This document shows, one piece after another, positions 15,107 through 23,454 of a stretch of DNA of 31,814 nt (positions are counted from its first letter, which is position 1; every line of letters starts with the position of its first letter). The notes under the pieces are model-generated. The model was given only the letters and a program-made list of their open reading frames with translations, ran no database searches and was not told the DNA's origin. This stretch comes from a virus. The stretch lies in the IMG/VR virus record IMGVR_UViG_3300009168_001063, positions 1 through 31,814 of that record; one strand, given 5' to 3'. The position numbers and the translations under genes were made by a program.

Positions 15107-15966
15107 ACAAGTTCTTTCAAAATAGAGTAGAACTCAAACTCATTCTCAAGTAATTCAAGTAATTTTATGTTGTGGTTTTGGGGCTTTTGAAACTCGTCCC
15201 AGTTAATGGGTAATACAATATCAGTTTTGAATTTTGTGAGGATAAGGTCTCGTTCAAGGGTTAATGAGTGTTCTCCAAACAGCTTTCGTTTCTTTTCGTT
15301 CATGTCTTGAAGACTTCCTAGAATTCCTTTGACAGAACCGTATTTTGAAATTAGCTCCGCCGCTGTTTTTTTCCCAATGCTTGGTACGCCAGATATGTTG
15401 TCAGACGAATCACCAATAAGTGCAAGATAGTCTGGTATCTGTTCAGGGTATACACCATGTTTTTCCTTAACAGCATTACGGTCTATTATGGTAGACTCTT
15501 CTTTACCTATTTTGCTTCCAAGGTCAACCAAAAGAATGTTGTCTGAAACTAACTGGCAGTAATCTTTGTCCTTGGTTACAATAAAAACCTTAAAGCCATC
15601 CGCCTCTGCTTTTTTTGCTATGAAGCCTATAATGTCATCCGCCTCAAGCCCTTTAAAAGCTTCACTATATATACCCCATGTTTTGCACATAAGGTATGTT
15701 TTTTCAATAAGTGGCTTTATGTCATCAACATATTTTCTGGTTGCTTTATATTCTGGATAGAGTTCTTTTCGCCATGTCTTATAGGGTGAATCAAATATAA
15801 CCCCAATATGGCTCATCTCATAGTGTTTAAATAGGGTTGTGAGGATTTTTGCCATACCAAACATAGATGAGGTGTTATCACCTTTGGAATTTGTCAGAGG
15901 GTTGTTTTGGAAAGCGTAGTAGTAGCTGTAGACTACCGCATGCCCATCAATCAAATAAAGATTCAT
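15103..15966 (-). CDS. 5'-3' exonuclease / flap endonuclease (Pol I N-terminal type)
   Basis: The 287-residue product matches stand-alone 5' nucleases, which remove RNA primers and flaps at the replication fork. The metal-binding acids appear in the expected order: D7 (LYLIDGHA), D59 in GVIFDS, E108/D110/D111 in GLEADDIIG, D133/D135 in TKDKDY and D186/D189 in GDSSDN. The DNA-binding helix-three-turn-helix ISGVPSIGKKTAAELI follows. The Lys/Arg arch segment TWRKELYPEYKATR is present. The DNA polymerase A at 24027 lacks this domain, so this gene supplies it in trans. It starts 12 bases after the 158-residue gene, with no clear ribosome binding site. Its TAG overlaps the convergent tail gene. Confidence 0.93.
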   Translation of the reverse strand: MNLYLIDGHAVVYSYYYAFQNNPLTNSKGDNTSSMFGMAKILTTLFKHYEMSHIGVIFDSPYKTWRKELYPEYKATRKYVDDIKPLIEKTYLMCKTWGIYSEAFKGLEADDIIGFIAKKAEADGFKVFIVTKDKDYCQLVSDNILLVDLGSKIGKEESTIIDRNAVKEKHGVYPEQIPDYLALIGDSSDNISGVPSIGKKTAAELISKYGSVKGILGSLQDMNEKKRKLFGEHSLTLERDLILTKFKTDIVLPINWDEFQKPQNHNIKLLELLENEFEFYSILKELV

Positions 15967-15978
15967 ATATTTTATTGA

Positions 15979-16455
15979 TTAGTATCCTTTTTTGTACAAA
16001 CCTTCTAATGCAGGAACTCTATGGATTAAACGCTGTTCTGCGTCTGGATTCATCCTCTCAAACGTATCCTCTTCCCAAACTACATTTGGATTTCCTTCCA
16101 ACCCAAATTCAGAAATAATTTGATGACGAATTCGTTGTGGGGTATCTCCTCCATGTAGTACCACCCACACAGATTTTCCATCTACGGTTGCTGGGTCTAC
16201 TCGTCCACGAGGTAAGCATGTTTTGTCAATATCTGAAATATCTACGTTGAAGTTTTCTTGAAAATATTGTACAACAAATTCAAATTGCATTCCGTGTGTT
16301 AATTCATAATCAGGGATAAAATCAGTGCCCGTATCTACATTGCGTTCTGTAACCTTATATAGTAGCCAATGAGAGCAGTCTTTCGTTGGTAAACAATAAT
16401 ACACACCTTTTGCAGGATATTTACCCCATTTAGCAAAGCTGAAACCTTTTAACAT
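15979..16455 (-). CDS. Unknown 158-residue protein
   Basis: The start is supported by GGGGA five bases before the ATG and an eight-base gap to the LRR gene upstream. The protein is soluble, with no signal or membrane segment. Notable stretches are a Trp/Tyr-rich N-terminus (AKWGKYPAKGVYYCLPTKDC, HWLLYKV), a middle GRVDPATVDGKSVWVVLHGG and a C-terminal MNPDAEQRLIHRVPALEGLY. It is probably co-transcribed with the LRR-T9SS gene from the promoter at 17580-17608. I do not recognise a family, and no catalytic signature is convincing. Confidence 0.7.
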   Translation of the reverse strand: MLKGFSFAKWGKYPAKGVYYCLPTKDCSHWLLYKVTERNVDTGTDFIPDYELTHGMQFEFVVQYFQENFNVDISDIDKTCLPRGRVDPATVDGKSVWVVLHGGDTPQRIRHQIISEFGLEGNPNVVWEEDTFERMNPDAEQRLIHRVPALEGLYKKGY

Positions 16456-16463
16456 GGCTTCCC

Positions 16464-17555
16464 CTATCTTATGGAAACAACCTTCTTAATGTTGCCATTG
16501 CTTTTAAGAATGTAAACGCCTGGAAGGGCGTTAAAAACCGTGTTCTTTGAGGTTTGAAGTACTAGCCGTCCAGACAAATCAAATATCTTTGTCAAACCTT
16601 CTGTCTTAATGAAGGTTGTGCCACAGAAAGGATTAGGGTAGATGCTAAAGGGTTCTAAGGGTGAAGAAGGTTGTGACTCAATACGGGTGCAATTCTGATT
16701 ATCAGCGTACAAAATGGCCCCACAACCATCAAGATTAAAGTTGCTAGAAGTGAACCAGTTGTACGCCGAATTTCTGGCGCAAATGCAATTGTAGTCAAGA
16801 TATAACGCCCCAACATGTGAGTTAATCATTTCAACTGGGATACTATTTATTTTGTTATGGTCTGCCCAAACTATAATGCATTTTCCGGTATCTCCGATGG
16901 TTTTGGGCAAGTATGTTATGTTATTGTAATCCATTTGCAACCAGTGTAGGTTTGGGAGGGAGCCAATAGATGATGGGATGGAATCCAGAAGGTTGTTTTG
17001 GGCATAGATCGAAACCAAGGATTTAAGGTTGCCGATAGACGAAGGAAGGGATCTTAGAAGGTTGTCGTTTAATCGAAGGGTATCCCATGTAAGTTGTCGA
17101 AGGTTGCAAATGCTGTCTGATACTTTCTGTAATTTATTGTGGTATACTTTAAAATAAAATGCCGCAATAGACCTAAAATTTAATTTTGGTAGGGAGTCTA
17201 AAAGGTTGTTTGAAACGTCAAACCTTTGAAGGTTTTTACAATTTCTAATGCTATCTGAAATGGAGGTTATGGAGTTGTTTAGCAGGTCAATTTCCTGCAG
17301 TTCCGTAAGGTTGCCGATCTCTGCCGGAATCTTCGTCAACTTGGCATATTTTTTTGGGGTGCTCCAAATCCAATTTCCATCATGATAGATGTGAATGATA
17401 CGCCCAAGTGAACCTTCGTGACTAAAGTCCCCAATAGGAACGCTCTGAAGCCCATTAGAATCAAGAATAGCCCTCACCGCTGCCCTGTCGGTATTGATGT
17501 CAAAACCTTCTGACATCGTAAAAACCATAAAGATTGCTAAAATCAGATATTTCAT
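16464..17555 (-). CDS. Secreted leucine-rich-repeat protein with C-terminal T9SS sorting domain
   Basis: The gene encodes 363 residues. The N-terminus (MKYLILAIFMVFTMSEG) is a Sec-type signal peptide with a hydrophobic core at about 3-14. Leucine-rich repeats of about 23 residues run from about 72 to 255 (LTKIPAEIGNLTELQEIDL, SLPSSIGNLKSL, SIPSSIGSLPNLHWLQM), roughly eight copies, closing with a Cys-containing cap. Residues 303-363 match the type A T9SS C-terminal sorting domain: YPNPF at 306-310, IFDLSGRLV, and LPGVYILKSNGNIKKVVSIR. Such domains direct proteins through the outer membrane in Bacteroidota and relatives. ATG 17555 has a perfect AGGAGG four bases upstream and its own promoter. 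I infer a protein exported to the host surface, possibly affecting superinfection or host interactions. Confidence 0.85.
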   Translation of the reverse strand: MKYLILAIFMVFTMSEGFDINTDRAAVRAILDSNGLQSVPIGDFSHEGSLGRIIHIYHDGNWIWSTPKKYAKLTKIPAEIGNLTELQEIDLLNNSITSISDSIRNCKNLQRFDVSNNLLDSLPKLNFRSIAAFYFKVYHNKLQKVSDSICNLRQLTWDTLRLNDNLLRSLPSSIGNLKSLVSIYAQNNLLDSIPSSIGSLPNLHWLQMDYNNITYLPKTIGDTGKCIIVWADHNKINSIPVEMINSHVGALYLDYNCICARNSAYNWFTSSNFNLDGCGAILYADNQNCTRIESQPSSPLEPFSIYPNPFCGTTFIKTEGLTKIFDLSGRLVLQTSKNTVFNALPGVYILKSNGNIKKVVSIR

Positions 17556-17579
17556 AAAACCTCCTTTTTCTCTACTTAT

Positions 17580-17608
17580 AATATAACATATTTTAGAGAA
17601 AAAGTCAA
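17580..17608 (-). promoter_or_regulatory. Sigma-70-like promoter for the LRR gene
   Basis: On the - strand, TTGACT (17608-17603), a 17-base spacer and TATATT (17585-17580) precede ATG 17555 by 24 bases. AGGAGG at 17565-17560 is the ribosome binding site. The -35 box contains the TGA stop (17607-17605) of the upstream sigma-like gene. The -10 surroundings (AATATGTTATATTATA) are shared with the clamp promoter. Confidence 0.75.
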
Positions 17609-18156
17609 GTCTTTTTTATATTGGTTATTGGGTGCTTGTTTGAGAACCTTAATACGATTTTAAGATATTCCAAATAAGTCTTTAAATTTTCATCCCCTTT
17701 TTCATATAATCTGTGGACTGCCCTTTTCCAAACCCTCTCAACGGCTCTATGGGTTCCAACTCCTGTCTTTTCTGCAATTTCATTGTTTGGCAACCTTCGT
17801 TCATACATACTAACTATAGCATATTGCCGTTTTGTAAGCAACCTTCTCATTCTGATGTCAATACCATTGCCTTGTTTGTATGTTAGCATTGCACCGACAG
17901 CCTTTAAAACTTTTAATGTGCGGGTTTTGCGTTTTGAAACCCCAGAACATGTTAAGGTTTTTCCATAATGCTTTTCCAGATAAACACGATAAACATCATT
18001 ACGCTGTTTTTTAGAATGTTTATACAGGGCGACACAAAGAAGCTCTTCTTTTGTAAGATGTTCTTTGATATCTTTTAAAGCATTATCAATGGAGGTATCG
18101 TTAAAAATATCCTCTGGTCTATTGAACTCTTCGCGTACTTGATCTACAATCTGCAT
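17605..18156 (-). CDS. Sigma-region-4-like HTH protein
   Basis: The gene encodes 183 residues. The C-terminal half (about 105-155) has LLTKRQYAIVSMYERRLPNN followed by EIAEKTGVGTHRAVERVWKR, which fits sigma-70 region 4 or LuxR-type helix-turn-helix: LT-x-R, hydrophobic helix, EIA, G-V, V-x-R-x-x-x-R-A. An N-terminal segment around 34-88 may be another helical DNA-binding unit. There is no region 2, so it is not a full sigma factor. It starts within the 3' end of the NusG-like gene (13-base overlap), so the two are co-expressed, and it lies directly before the promoter of the LRR gene. I infer a phage transcription regulator or appropriation factor. LuxR-like alternatives remain open. Confidence 0.6.
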   Translation of the reverse strand: MQIVDQVREEFNRPEDIFNDTSIDNALKDIKEHLTKEELLCVALYKHSKKQRNDVYRVYLEKHYGKTLTCSGVSKRKTRTLKVLKAVGAMLTYKQGNGIDIRMRRLLTKRQYAIVSMYERRLPNNEIAEKTGVGTHRAVERVWKRAVHRLYEKGDENLKTYLEYLKIVLRFSNKHPITNIKKT

Positions 18157-18674
18157 AGTATTGGCGAAATTTCAGTTGAATAGTCATACTTGTCCACCAT
18201 GAATCGTACCAACAATTTATCATGGTGCTTTTTTTCCACCACACCCTGCCAGTTTTTAAAGGTTCCAGCAGTAATAGTTATGGTTACGTTCTCTTGAATG
18301 TTTTTCTTTACTTGACTATTTATAACCTTTTCAATGTCTTTTATGGATATCTTTGATAGCTTATGATTCTCGTCTCTTAGAAGGATGATTGTACCATAAG
18401 TATCTTCAAGTCCAATGTCCTGCTCTGATTTTACTTCCTTTTCTGTTCCAACAAAGAAATATCTGTCCATTATGTTTATCAGAATATCTTTTTTAGTGAC
18501 TGGATCTTTGGCTGAAATGGATGGGATCAAAATAGACTTTACATTTTCATGTACCAAAACCTTCTTTTTTATTATGTTCATAAAGACACGTGCCAGCCCA
18601 AGGTATAACCCGATATACCATTTAAGGCCAGATGCATTTTCCACGCTTTTTAAATCAGGACTTATCTTTTTCAT
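18144..18674 (-). CDS. NusG-like transcription elongation factor (NGN + KOW)
   Basis: The gene encodes 176 residues. Residues 18-115 fit an NGN domain: LKWYIGLYLGLARVFMNII, VKSILIPSI, then RYFFVGTE at 71-78, matching the family's W-Y start, V-x-x-P strand and (R/K)Y-x-FV. Residues 129-170 fit a KOW domain (TITAGTFKNWQGVVEKKH, then LLVRFMV), with the conserved Gly before V. NusG and its paralogues bind RNA polymerase and control pausing or antitermination. It starts in the stop of the coiled-coil gene (ATGA) and overlaps the sigma-like gene. The pairing suggests an anti-termination role for late genes, which is inference. A short NGN and diverged sequence leave some doubt. Confidence 0.6.
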   Translation of the reverse strand: MKKISPDLKSVENASGLKWYIGLYLGLARVFMNIIKKKVLVHENVKSILIPSISAKDPVTKKDILINIMDRYFFVGTEKEVKSEQDIGLEDTYGTIILLRDENHKLSKISIKDIEKVINSQVKKNIQENVTITITAGTFKNWQGVVEKKHHDKLLVRFMVDKYDYSTEISPILCRL

Positions 18675-19219
18675 AGTTTACTAAGAGTGTCCTCAAAATA
18701 TCTTATGTTATGCTGATACTCTGAAATGGATTTTTCGCACTGCTCAATATTACTTAAAATGGCTTTGTTATACCCTTCTAACCGCTTTTGCTTTTCTTCC
18801 TCTGACAGACTATCAAATGAAACAAAGCTTTCTTTAATTCTGGTATATGTTTTTATTTCTGTCTCTCGTTTGGCAATATGGCTTTCAATCTCTGTAACAA
18901 TGTGGTCAAAATAGTCTATCTTTACATTTTTAGCTTCGTTATATAGCCGCTTTAAGACACTTAGCTTGGTTTCAGATTCCAAAATAAGCTGCTCAAGTGC
19001 CTTTCCGTTGGTATCTAACTGAACCTTCACTACAGTTGTGTCTTTGTCTTTTGCTATGGAATTCTGAAGTTTCACCAACGCTTCTTTTTGCTGCACAACA
19101 TCTTCCTCATAAGAGGCTTTTACAGATTTAAGATGCTCTCGAATAATCTTTACAAAATCAGCAAAAGGATTTTTTGACTTTGATAATTCGTTATAATTTA
19201 GTTGGACTAGATTAAGCAC
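18671..19219 (-). CDS. Coiled-coil protein of unknown function
   Basis: The gene encodes 182 residues, nearly all charged and helical. It contains long heptad-like stretches (VKASYEEDVVQQKEALVKL, ESHIAKRETEIKTYTRIKE, SISEYQHNIRYFEDTLSKL). It has no metal or nucleotide motif. The GTG at 19219 is supported by AGGAG with a five-base gap, and the gene overlaps orf98 by eight bases and the NusG-like gene by four. A structural or scaffold function alongside the SbcCD pair or transcription factors is possible, but nothing in the sequence settles it. Confidence 0.75.
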   Translation of the reverse strand: MLNLVQLNYNELSKSKNPFADFVKIIREHLKSVKASYEEDVVQQKEALVKLQNSIAKDKDTTVVKVQLDTNGKALEQLILESETKLSVLKRLYNEAKNVKIDYFDHIVTEIESHIAKRETEIKTYTRIKESFVSFDSLSEEEKQKRLEGYNKAILSNIEQCEKSISEYQHNIRYFEDTLSKL

Positions 19220-19508
19220 ATAGACTCCTAATGTATTTTATGGTTTTTTCTACAACCTTCTTATCTTTCCTGTTATTAAGTTGTTCAATAAAGTCAATTA
19301 TTTTCCTCATACATTCCTTTGCAAAGCACCCATTTTCTGTCCGAAAGGCTATTGGGAAAAAGCAACCATCGTCTTTCAAACTTCTTTCATATAGTAGTTT
19401 GTTGACATACTTTACAACATTTTCTGGTTTGGATGCCGCCCAAGCCAAAAGCATGTCTATCTCTTGATCACTTAATTTACTCTTTATCATTGATGGTTGA
19501 TACGCCAT
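19212..19508 (-). CDS. Small protein of unknown function (98 residues)
   Basis: The gene overlaps the end of the SbcC-like gene by 32 bases if ATG 19508 is the start; an internal ATG at 19490 would leave 14. No strong ribosome binding site is seen for either. The protein is helical, with SDQEIDMLLAWAASKPENVV, a Cys pair region (DDGCFFPI, NGCFAKECMRK) and a basic C-terminus. Its stop overlaps the coiled-coil gene. The family is not recognised. Confidence 0.65.
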   Translation of the reverse strand: MAYQPSMIKSKLSDQEIDMLLAWAASKPENVVKYVNKLLYERSLKDDGCFFPIAFRTENGCFAKECMRKIIDFIEQLNNRKDKKVVEKTIKYIRSLCA

Positions 19509-21627
19509 CTGTTTTTTCTACGACTATTTTGTTATCAAAATAGTCTTTAAATGCATCGTTGTGGCTAATAACGATTTTCTGCCCTTCTGTTTCATCTAGT
19601 AGCATTGTGAGTTCCTTCAAACCCGTTTCATCAAGGGCATCTGCAATCTCATCCATAAAAAAGAAGTCAAATATGTTTGAACCCCTCTCTTTTGTTAATT
19701 CACGCAAGGCCAATCCAACACATGAGCTTATACGTCCACGTTCTCCTTGTGACAGCATTCCAAATGGGATGTTAATATCTCCCTTAAGAACCTCTACGTT
19801 AAACTCTTCTTTATACATACGTCCCAAATCGGCATCCTTTTTTGTGACAATAGCCTTCTCCTTCTGTGTATCAAACGACACGTTCATTTCTACCTTAAGC
19901 TTTGCTAAATAATGATTTACCCGTTCCTCGAAGGCAGGTAGAAACTCATCAATGATATTCATCTTTATTTCGTTAAACCCGATCTCCCAAAACCCAAACA
20001 TATCTACAATGGTTTTCTGATTTGAAACTTTATTATTTATGGTTCCAAGTTCTATTCTTACTTTTTTTATTTCTTCCAATCTTCTGGTTAGCTGCCCTAT
20101 TTCACGATTAATAAATTCCAGCTTACGCTTCTCTTCCGCCAAGTTTGTTTCGATTGTGGGGTCAAGGTCTGGTGTTGCATTGTATTCATGTTTCCATCGG
20201 TCTATTTCACAATATAGCTGGTTTACCTCCACTTCTCCCTGGTCCACTATAGAGTTGTTCTGATTGGTAAAATTTATTGTGGATTGCTCAAGTTCTTTGA
20301 TTTGACTTTCTACTTTTTCTATAGAGGTGGAGTTCAAAGCTCCAACTTTAGTGTTGTATTGCTGTAAAAAGGTTGTGATGGCTCTAACTTCGGATCCAAG
20401 TGCTTCTATAATATTTACGTTGTTTTGTAAAGTATTGTTATTTAATCCTATTGCAGTTTCTACTTCAGTTTTTCTTTGTTGGAGGGCTAAAATATTTATT
20501 TCGGATAGCTCATTTTTATTCATCATCAAGGAAGTGGCGCATTTAGGACATTTGTAGTTATTAGATAATTGGTTATTTAGGCTTTTAAGTTCCATCTGAA
20601 GAACGCCATTTGATGAAGCGCACTCTGTAGAGCTTTTATTTTGAGCAGCTATCTGCTCCTCTATTTTAGCTTGTCTTCCAATATGGATTGTAGCTGTTGC
20701 TTGGTCTTTTTCAACCTCAAGTTTTAATGCTTTTCTCCTTTGTATTTCGGCATGAAGACTCTCAATGTCCTTAGTGTTTTTAGTAATAAGCTGGTCTATA
20801 ACATCAAGCCTGTCTGTAACGGATTTTTTCTTCTCACTTAACGCATTTTCCTGTGCCTCAATTGTTTTCTTCAACGCTCTTTTAGCTTGAAACTGCGATA
20901 TGACTCCCTCATATTCTTTTATTTTTGTGGTTGTTATTGCTAAGTCAGCCTCCTGCTCAATAAGGTTTGTTTTCACCCCCTCTTCAGGGTTGTCCCGTAA
21001 AAACTGTTCCTTAACAGTAATTTCTTCCAACAGTCCCGTAATCTTTGACAGTTGCTCTTTCTTTTTGTCCTTGGCATAGTTTGACGCATACGTGTATTTT
21101 TTAGCCCCAATAAACCGTTCAATAAGACCAAACCTCTCCTTTGAGGTTGTGTCTTTTGACATAAACCCTTTTACGGTTGCGGTGCTAAAATATGTGGTAT
21201 TGAGATAGTCGGAAACATATTCTGATGGTTTAAGCAATGGCGACACGTTTAGTATCTTAAACAGTTCTTTTTGTGTTTCACTGTCGGTGGTACAAGTTTT
21301 GTCTTGCCCATTATAAATGACTTTTAAAAACTTCTTGCCTCTGCCTCGTGATATCTTTAGCTCATTAGAACCGTCCGAAATGGTTAGTTCTGCATAACCT
21401 GCTTTTTCTCCATGTCTAATGATTTCGTCAGTGTTTTCCTTTTGGAAGATTTCCCCTGTAATAACCCAAAATACAATGTTTGGGATGGATGACTTTCCAG
21501 AACCATTACTGTCCATGCCAGCATCATCATTGTTCTTCCCAAGTATGATGGTTTTGCCATCTGCAAATACACAGACAGCATTCCCAAATGAGTACAGGTT
21601 GTGTATATTTAAGGTTTTTAATTTCAT
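19477..21627 (-). CDS. SbcC/Rad50-type ATPase (T4 gp46-like)
   Basis: The gene encodes 716 residues, a typical size for the phage gp46 branch and shorter than bacterial SbcC. The N-terminal ATP site includes SNGSGKSS at about 40-47, preceded by an insertion (GKNNDDAGMD). A long coiled coil (about 190-530) is interrupted by a zinc hook KCPKCA near 357-362. The C-terminal half-site has LSQGERGR (signature, about 623-630), Walker B FFFMDEIADALDE near 653-665 and a H-loop VISHND. Rad50-type ATPases dimerise through the hook and, with the Mre11-type nuclease, process DNA ends for recombination. The SbcD-like gene is directly upstream with an ATGA overlap. The fit is strong. Confidence 0.93.
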   Translation of the reverse strand: MKLKTLNIHNLYSFGNAVCVFADGKTIILGKNNDDAGMDSNGSGKSSIPNIVFWVITGEIFQKENTDEIIRHGEKAGYAELTISDGSNELKISRGRGKKFLKVIYNGQDKTCTTDSETQKELFKILNVSPLLKPSEYVSDYLNTTYFSTATVKGFMSKDTTSKERFGLIERFIGAKKYTYASNYAKDKKKEQLSKITGLLEEITVKEQFLRDNPEEGVKTNLIEQEADLAITTTKIKEYEGVISQFQAKRALKKTIEAQENALSEKKKSVTDRLDVIDQLITKNTKDIESLHAEIQRRKALKLEVEKDQATATIHIGRQAKIEEQIAAQNKSSTECASSNGVLQMELKSLNNQLSNNYKCPKCATSLMMNKNELSEINILALQQRKTEVETAIGLNNNTLQNNVNIIEALGSEVRAITTFLQQYNTKVGALNSTSIEKVESQIKELEQSTINFTNQNNSIVDQGEVEVNQLYCEIDRWKHEYNATPDLDPTIETNLAEEKRKLEFINREIGQLTRRLEEIKKVRIELGTINNKVSNQKTIVDMFGFWEIGFNEIKMNIIDEFLPAFEERVNHYLAKLKVEMNVSFDTQKEKAIVTKKDADLGRMYKEEFNVEVLKGDINIPFGMLSQGERGRISSCVGLALRELTKERGSNIFDFFFMDEIADALDETGLKELTMLLDETEGQKIVISHNDAFKDYFDNKIVVEKTDGVSTINDKE

Positions 21628-22661
21628 AACTCAACCTCATTAACAACCTTCGTAATCTCTATGCCAACATCCAGATAAGATTTTGGGCGGTTCTTTTCTT
21701 TTATATAATGTGCAACCCTCTCTTCCATATTGGATGTGACGATAGACTCTTTGCGGTCTGTATCAATGAACTCTTCTTCCGTCACAACTCGTATGGCGTT
21801 TTTAAACCTCTTTTTGAACATTGGTTTGTTGACGGTTTTAACCCACTCCTTTGAACCTTTGAATTTAAACTTTAACAGTACTCCATTTTCGTAATATTCC
21901 TTTGGGGTAAGTTCTGGCGAAAGGATTGCAGGAGCAGCTTCGTTTATCTCTGCTTGATACATTTTTCGTTGGGGTATATCTATAAACTCTATTTTATTAC
22001 CAACCACAGCAAAAACCTTCCGATTATTCACCTCTCCAAAGTCACACTTAACATTAGAACCTACATATGCAACAAGAGGAAATTGGCGTAAAATTTGAAA
22101 TTTATGTATATGCCCAAGAAGAACCATTCCTGTAAGATCGGACAGCTTTAACCCTTGCCTGATAGAGGTATTGTCTGGTGCAAGCTCTGCACCTTCTATT
22201 TCAAAATGTCCTAAAACCAAATCTGTATCCTTTACATTTTTAAACCACTCAAGAATCTTTTCTTTAGGTGCAAAAGGAAAATAATGTACTATTTGGTTTC
22301 CAAATGTTTCCGTTTCGTACTCTTGAATAATTTTTATATTCTTTGCCAAAATCTCCCGATCACCTGAAAAATTGTATGACTGCCCTGTAGTATCGTGGTT
22401 CCCAATAAGAATACGTATTTGAAGGTTTTTGTCCAATGCGGGTTTAAGGGTTCGCCAAAACATTTTACGCAAGGTTTCTGTTGGATTGACTGCGTGAAAT
22501 GTGTCCCCCAAAAACACTATCATATGATTGTTTTTTACTGCGTAATCTACACAATAAGAGATTGCGGCCAGCTTGTCCTTTAGACGGGTGTTTAACCCAT
22601 CCTCCTCAATGATACCAAGGGGATCGGTACGTTGTATATGACTATCACCAATAAGGATCAC
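21624..22661 (-). CDS. SbcD/Mre11-type nuclease (T4 gp47-like)
   Basis: The gene encodes 345 residues starting with GTG at 22661, which overlaps the dNMP kinase stop by four bases. Calcineurin-type phosphoesterase motifs are in order: GDSH at 5-8, LGDTFH near 52-57, GNHD near 92-95, LGHFE and LGHIHKF, ligands for two metal ions. The C-terminal part (KFKGSKEWVKTVNK and onward) likely forms the capping and partner-binding region. It pairs with the SbcC-like ATPase to resect DNA ends and open hairpins, supporting phage recombination-dependent replication. Confidence 0.92.
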   Translation of the reverse strand: MILIGDSHIQRTDPLGIIEEDGLNTRLKDKLAAISYCVDYAVKNNHMIVFLGDTFHAVNPTETLRKMFWRTLKPALDKNLQIRILIGNHDTTGQSYNFSGDREILAKNIKIIQEYETETFGNQIVHYFPFAPKEKILEWFKNVKDTDLVLGHFEIEGAELAPDNTSIRQGLKLSDLTGMVLLGHIHKFQILRQFPLVAYVGSNVKCDFGEVNNRKVFAVVGNKIEFIDIPQRKMYQAEINEAAPAILSPELTPKEYYENGVLLKFKFKGSKEWVKTVNKPMFKKRFKNAIRVVTEEEFIDTDRKESIVTSNMEERVAHYIKEKNRPKSYLDVGIEITKVVNEVEL

Positions 22662-23236
22662 AGCTTTCCTCTACTAAGAAATTTGTTTGCAGGATGCTCT
22701 AGTGCGAACTTTGTTTTCATATTTTGAATAAGTGCTTTGAGTCTTTTCCCAAGCTCTTCTTTTGCCCCATCATTATATAAAATAAAATCATACTTTAGTT
22801 TGTCCACAGTAGTTTCGGAGGGATGTTTGTACGTTTTTGAATTATACTTTATATTTCGTTTATTACGTATAACCTTGACGTTAAACCCGTACATGGAAAT
22901 ATAGTTGCATTCATTCATAAAGCGGGTATCACTTATAACAATGTGCTTATCAAGGCTGGTAATTCTTTCAGACATTGCCATTACTTTCTTTGCCACAACG
23001 GAAACAAAATAGTCGGGATCGGCATGTCTAATAATATCTCCAACTTTTTGTAGCATATCCCTAATGTGTTGAGGTTTTTCCAAAATCTCTTTTTTAGAAA
23101 TACCAAAATATTGCCGAACCATATCTTTTAGTTCGTCTGCAAAGGCAACCCTTACAATGTCTGCCCCCATACTCTGTAATTGTTTTACCGCTTCGTCTTT
23201 TCCAGACCCTAGTTTTCCAATTAGTCCTATAAGCAT
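22658..23236 (-). CDS. Deoxynucleoside monophosphate kinase-like P-loop protein
   Basis: The gene encodes 192 residues. The P-loop is GLIGKLGSGKDEAV at about 4-17, close to the GxxGxGKD form of phage dNMP kinases (T4 gp1 type). A DTRF motif near 103 (VISDTRFMNECNYI) and a KRNIKYNSKTYKHPSE region resemble the family's lid and base-binding area. It would phosphorylate dNMPs for DNA synthesis. The start (ATG 23236) shares one base with the IF-1 stop, and its end overlaps the SbcD-like start. Which nucleotide it prefers cannot be told from sequence. Confidence 0.8.
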   Translation of the reverse strand: MLIGLIGKLGSGKDEAVKQLQSMGADIVRVAFADELKDMVRQYFGISKKEILEKPQHIRDMLQKVGDIIRHADPDYFVSVVAKKVMAMSERITSLDKHIVISDTRFMNECNYISMYGFNVKVIRNKRNIKYNSKTYKHPSETTVDKLKYDFILYNDGAKEELGKRLKALIQNMKTKFALEHPANKFLSRGKL

Positions 23237-23454
23237 TACAACTCCCTCACGGTAATCCTACCGCGTGTTAAATCATAAGGAGAGCATTCTACGGTAACTT
23301 TGTCCCCCACAATAACGTGGATGAGATTTAGCAACATCTTTCCACAAACCTTCGCCAAAATTTTGTGTTTATTTTGGAGTTCAACAACAAATGTAGCCCC
23401 AGGCTTTGCGTCTATGACCACCCCTTTTAGTACAACAGGTTGTTCTTTAGCCAA
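23236..23454 (-). CDS. infA: Phage-encoded translation initiation factor IF-1
   Basis: The gene encodes 72 residues, exactly the length of E. coli IF-1 and alignable without gaps from memory, with about 34 identities. It begins MAKE and keeps the OB-fold landmarks: FVVELQN at 22-28, GKM at 38-40, GDKVTVE at 50-56, SPYDLTRGRI at 58-67. The start codon is TTG at 23454, with GAGGA five bases before it; no ATG is available. IF-1 binds the ribosomal A site and helps fidelity of start selection. The stretch that is RKNYIR in E. coli reads LLNLIH here, so three basic residues near the 16S rRNA contact are missing. It overlaps the metallophosphoesterase end by eight bases. Confidence 0.88.
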   Translation of the reverse strand: MAKEQPVVLKGVVIDAKPGATFVVELQNKHKILAKVCGKMLLNLIHVIVGDKVTVECSPYDLTRGRITVREL

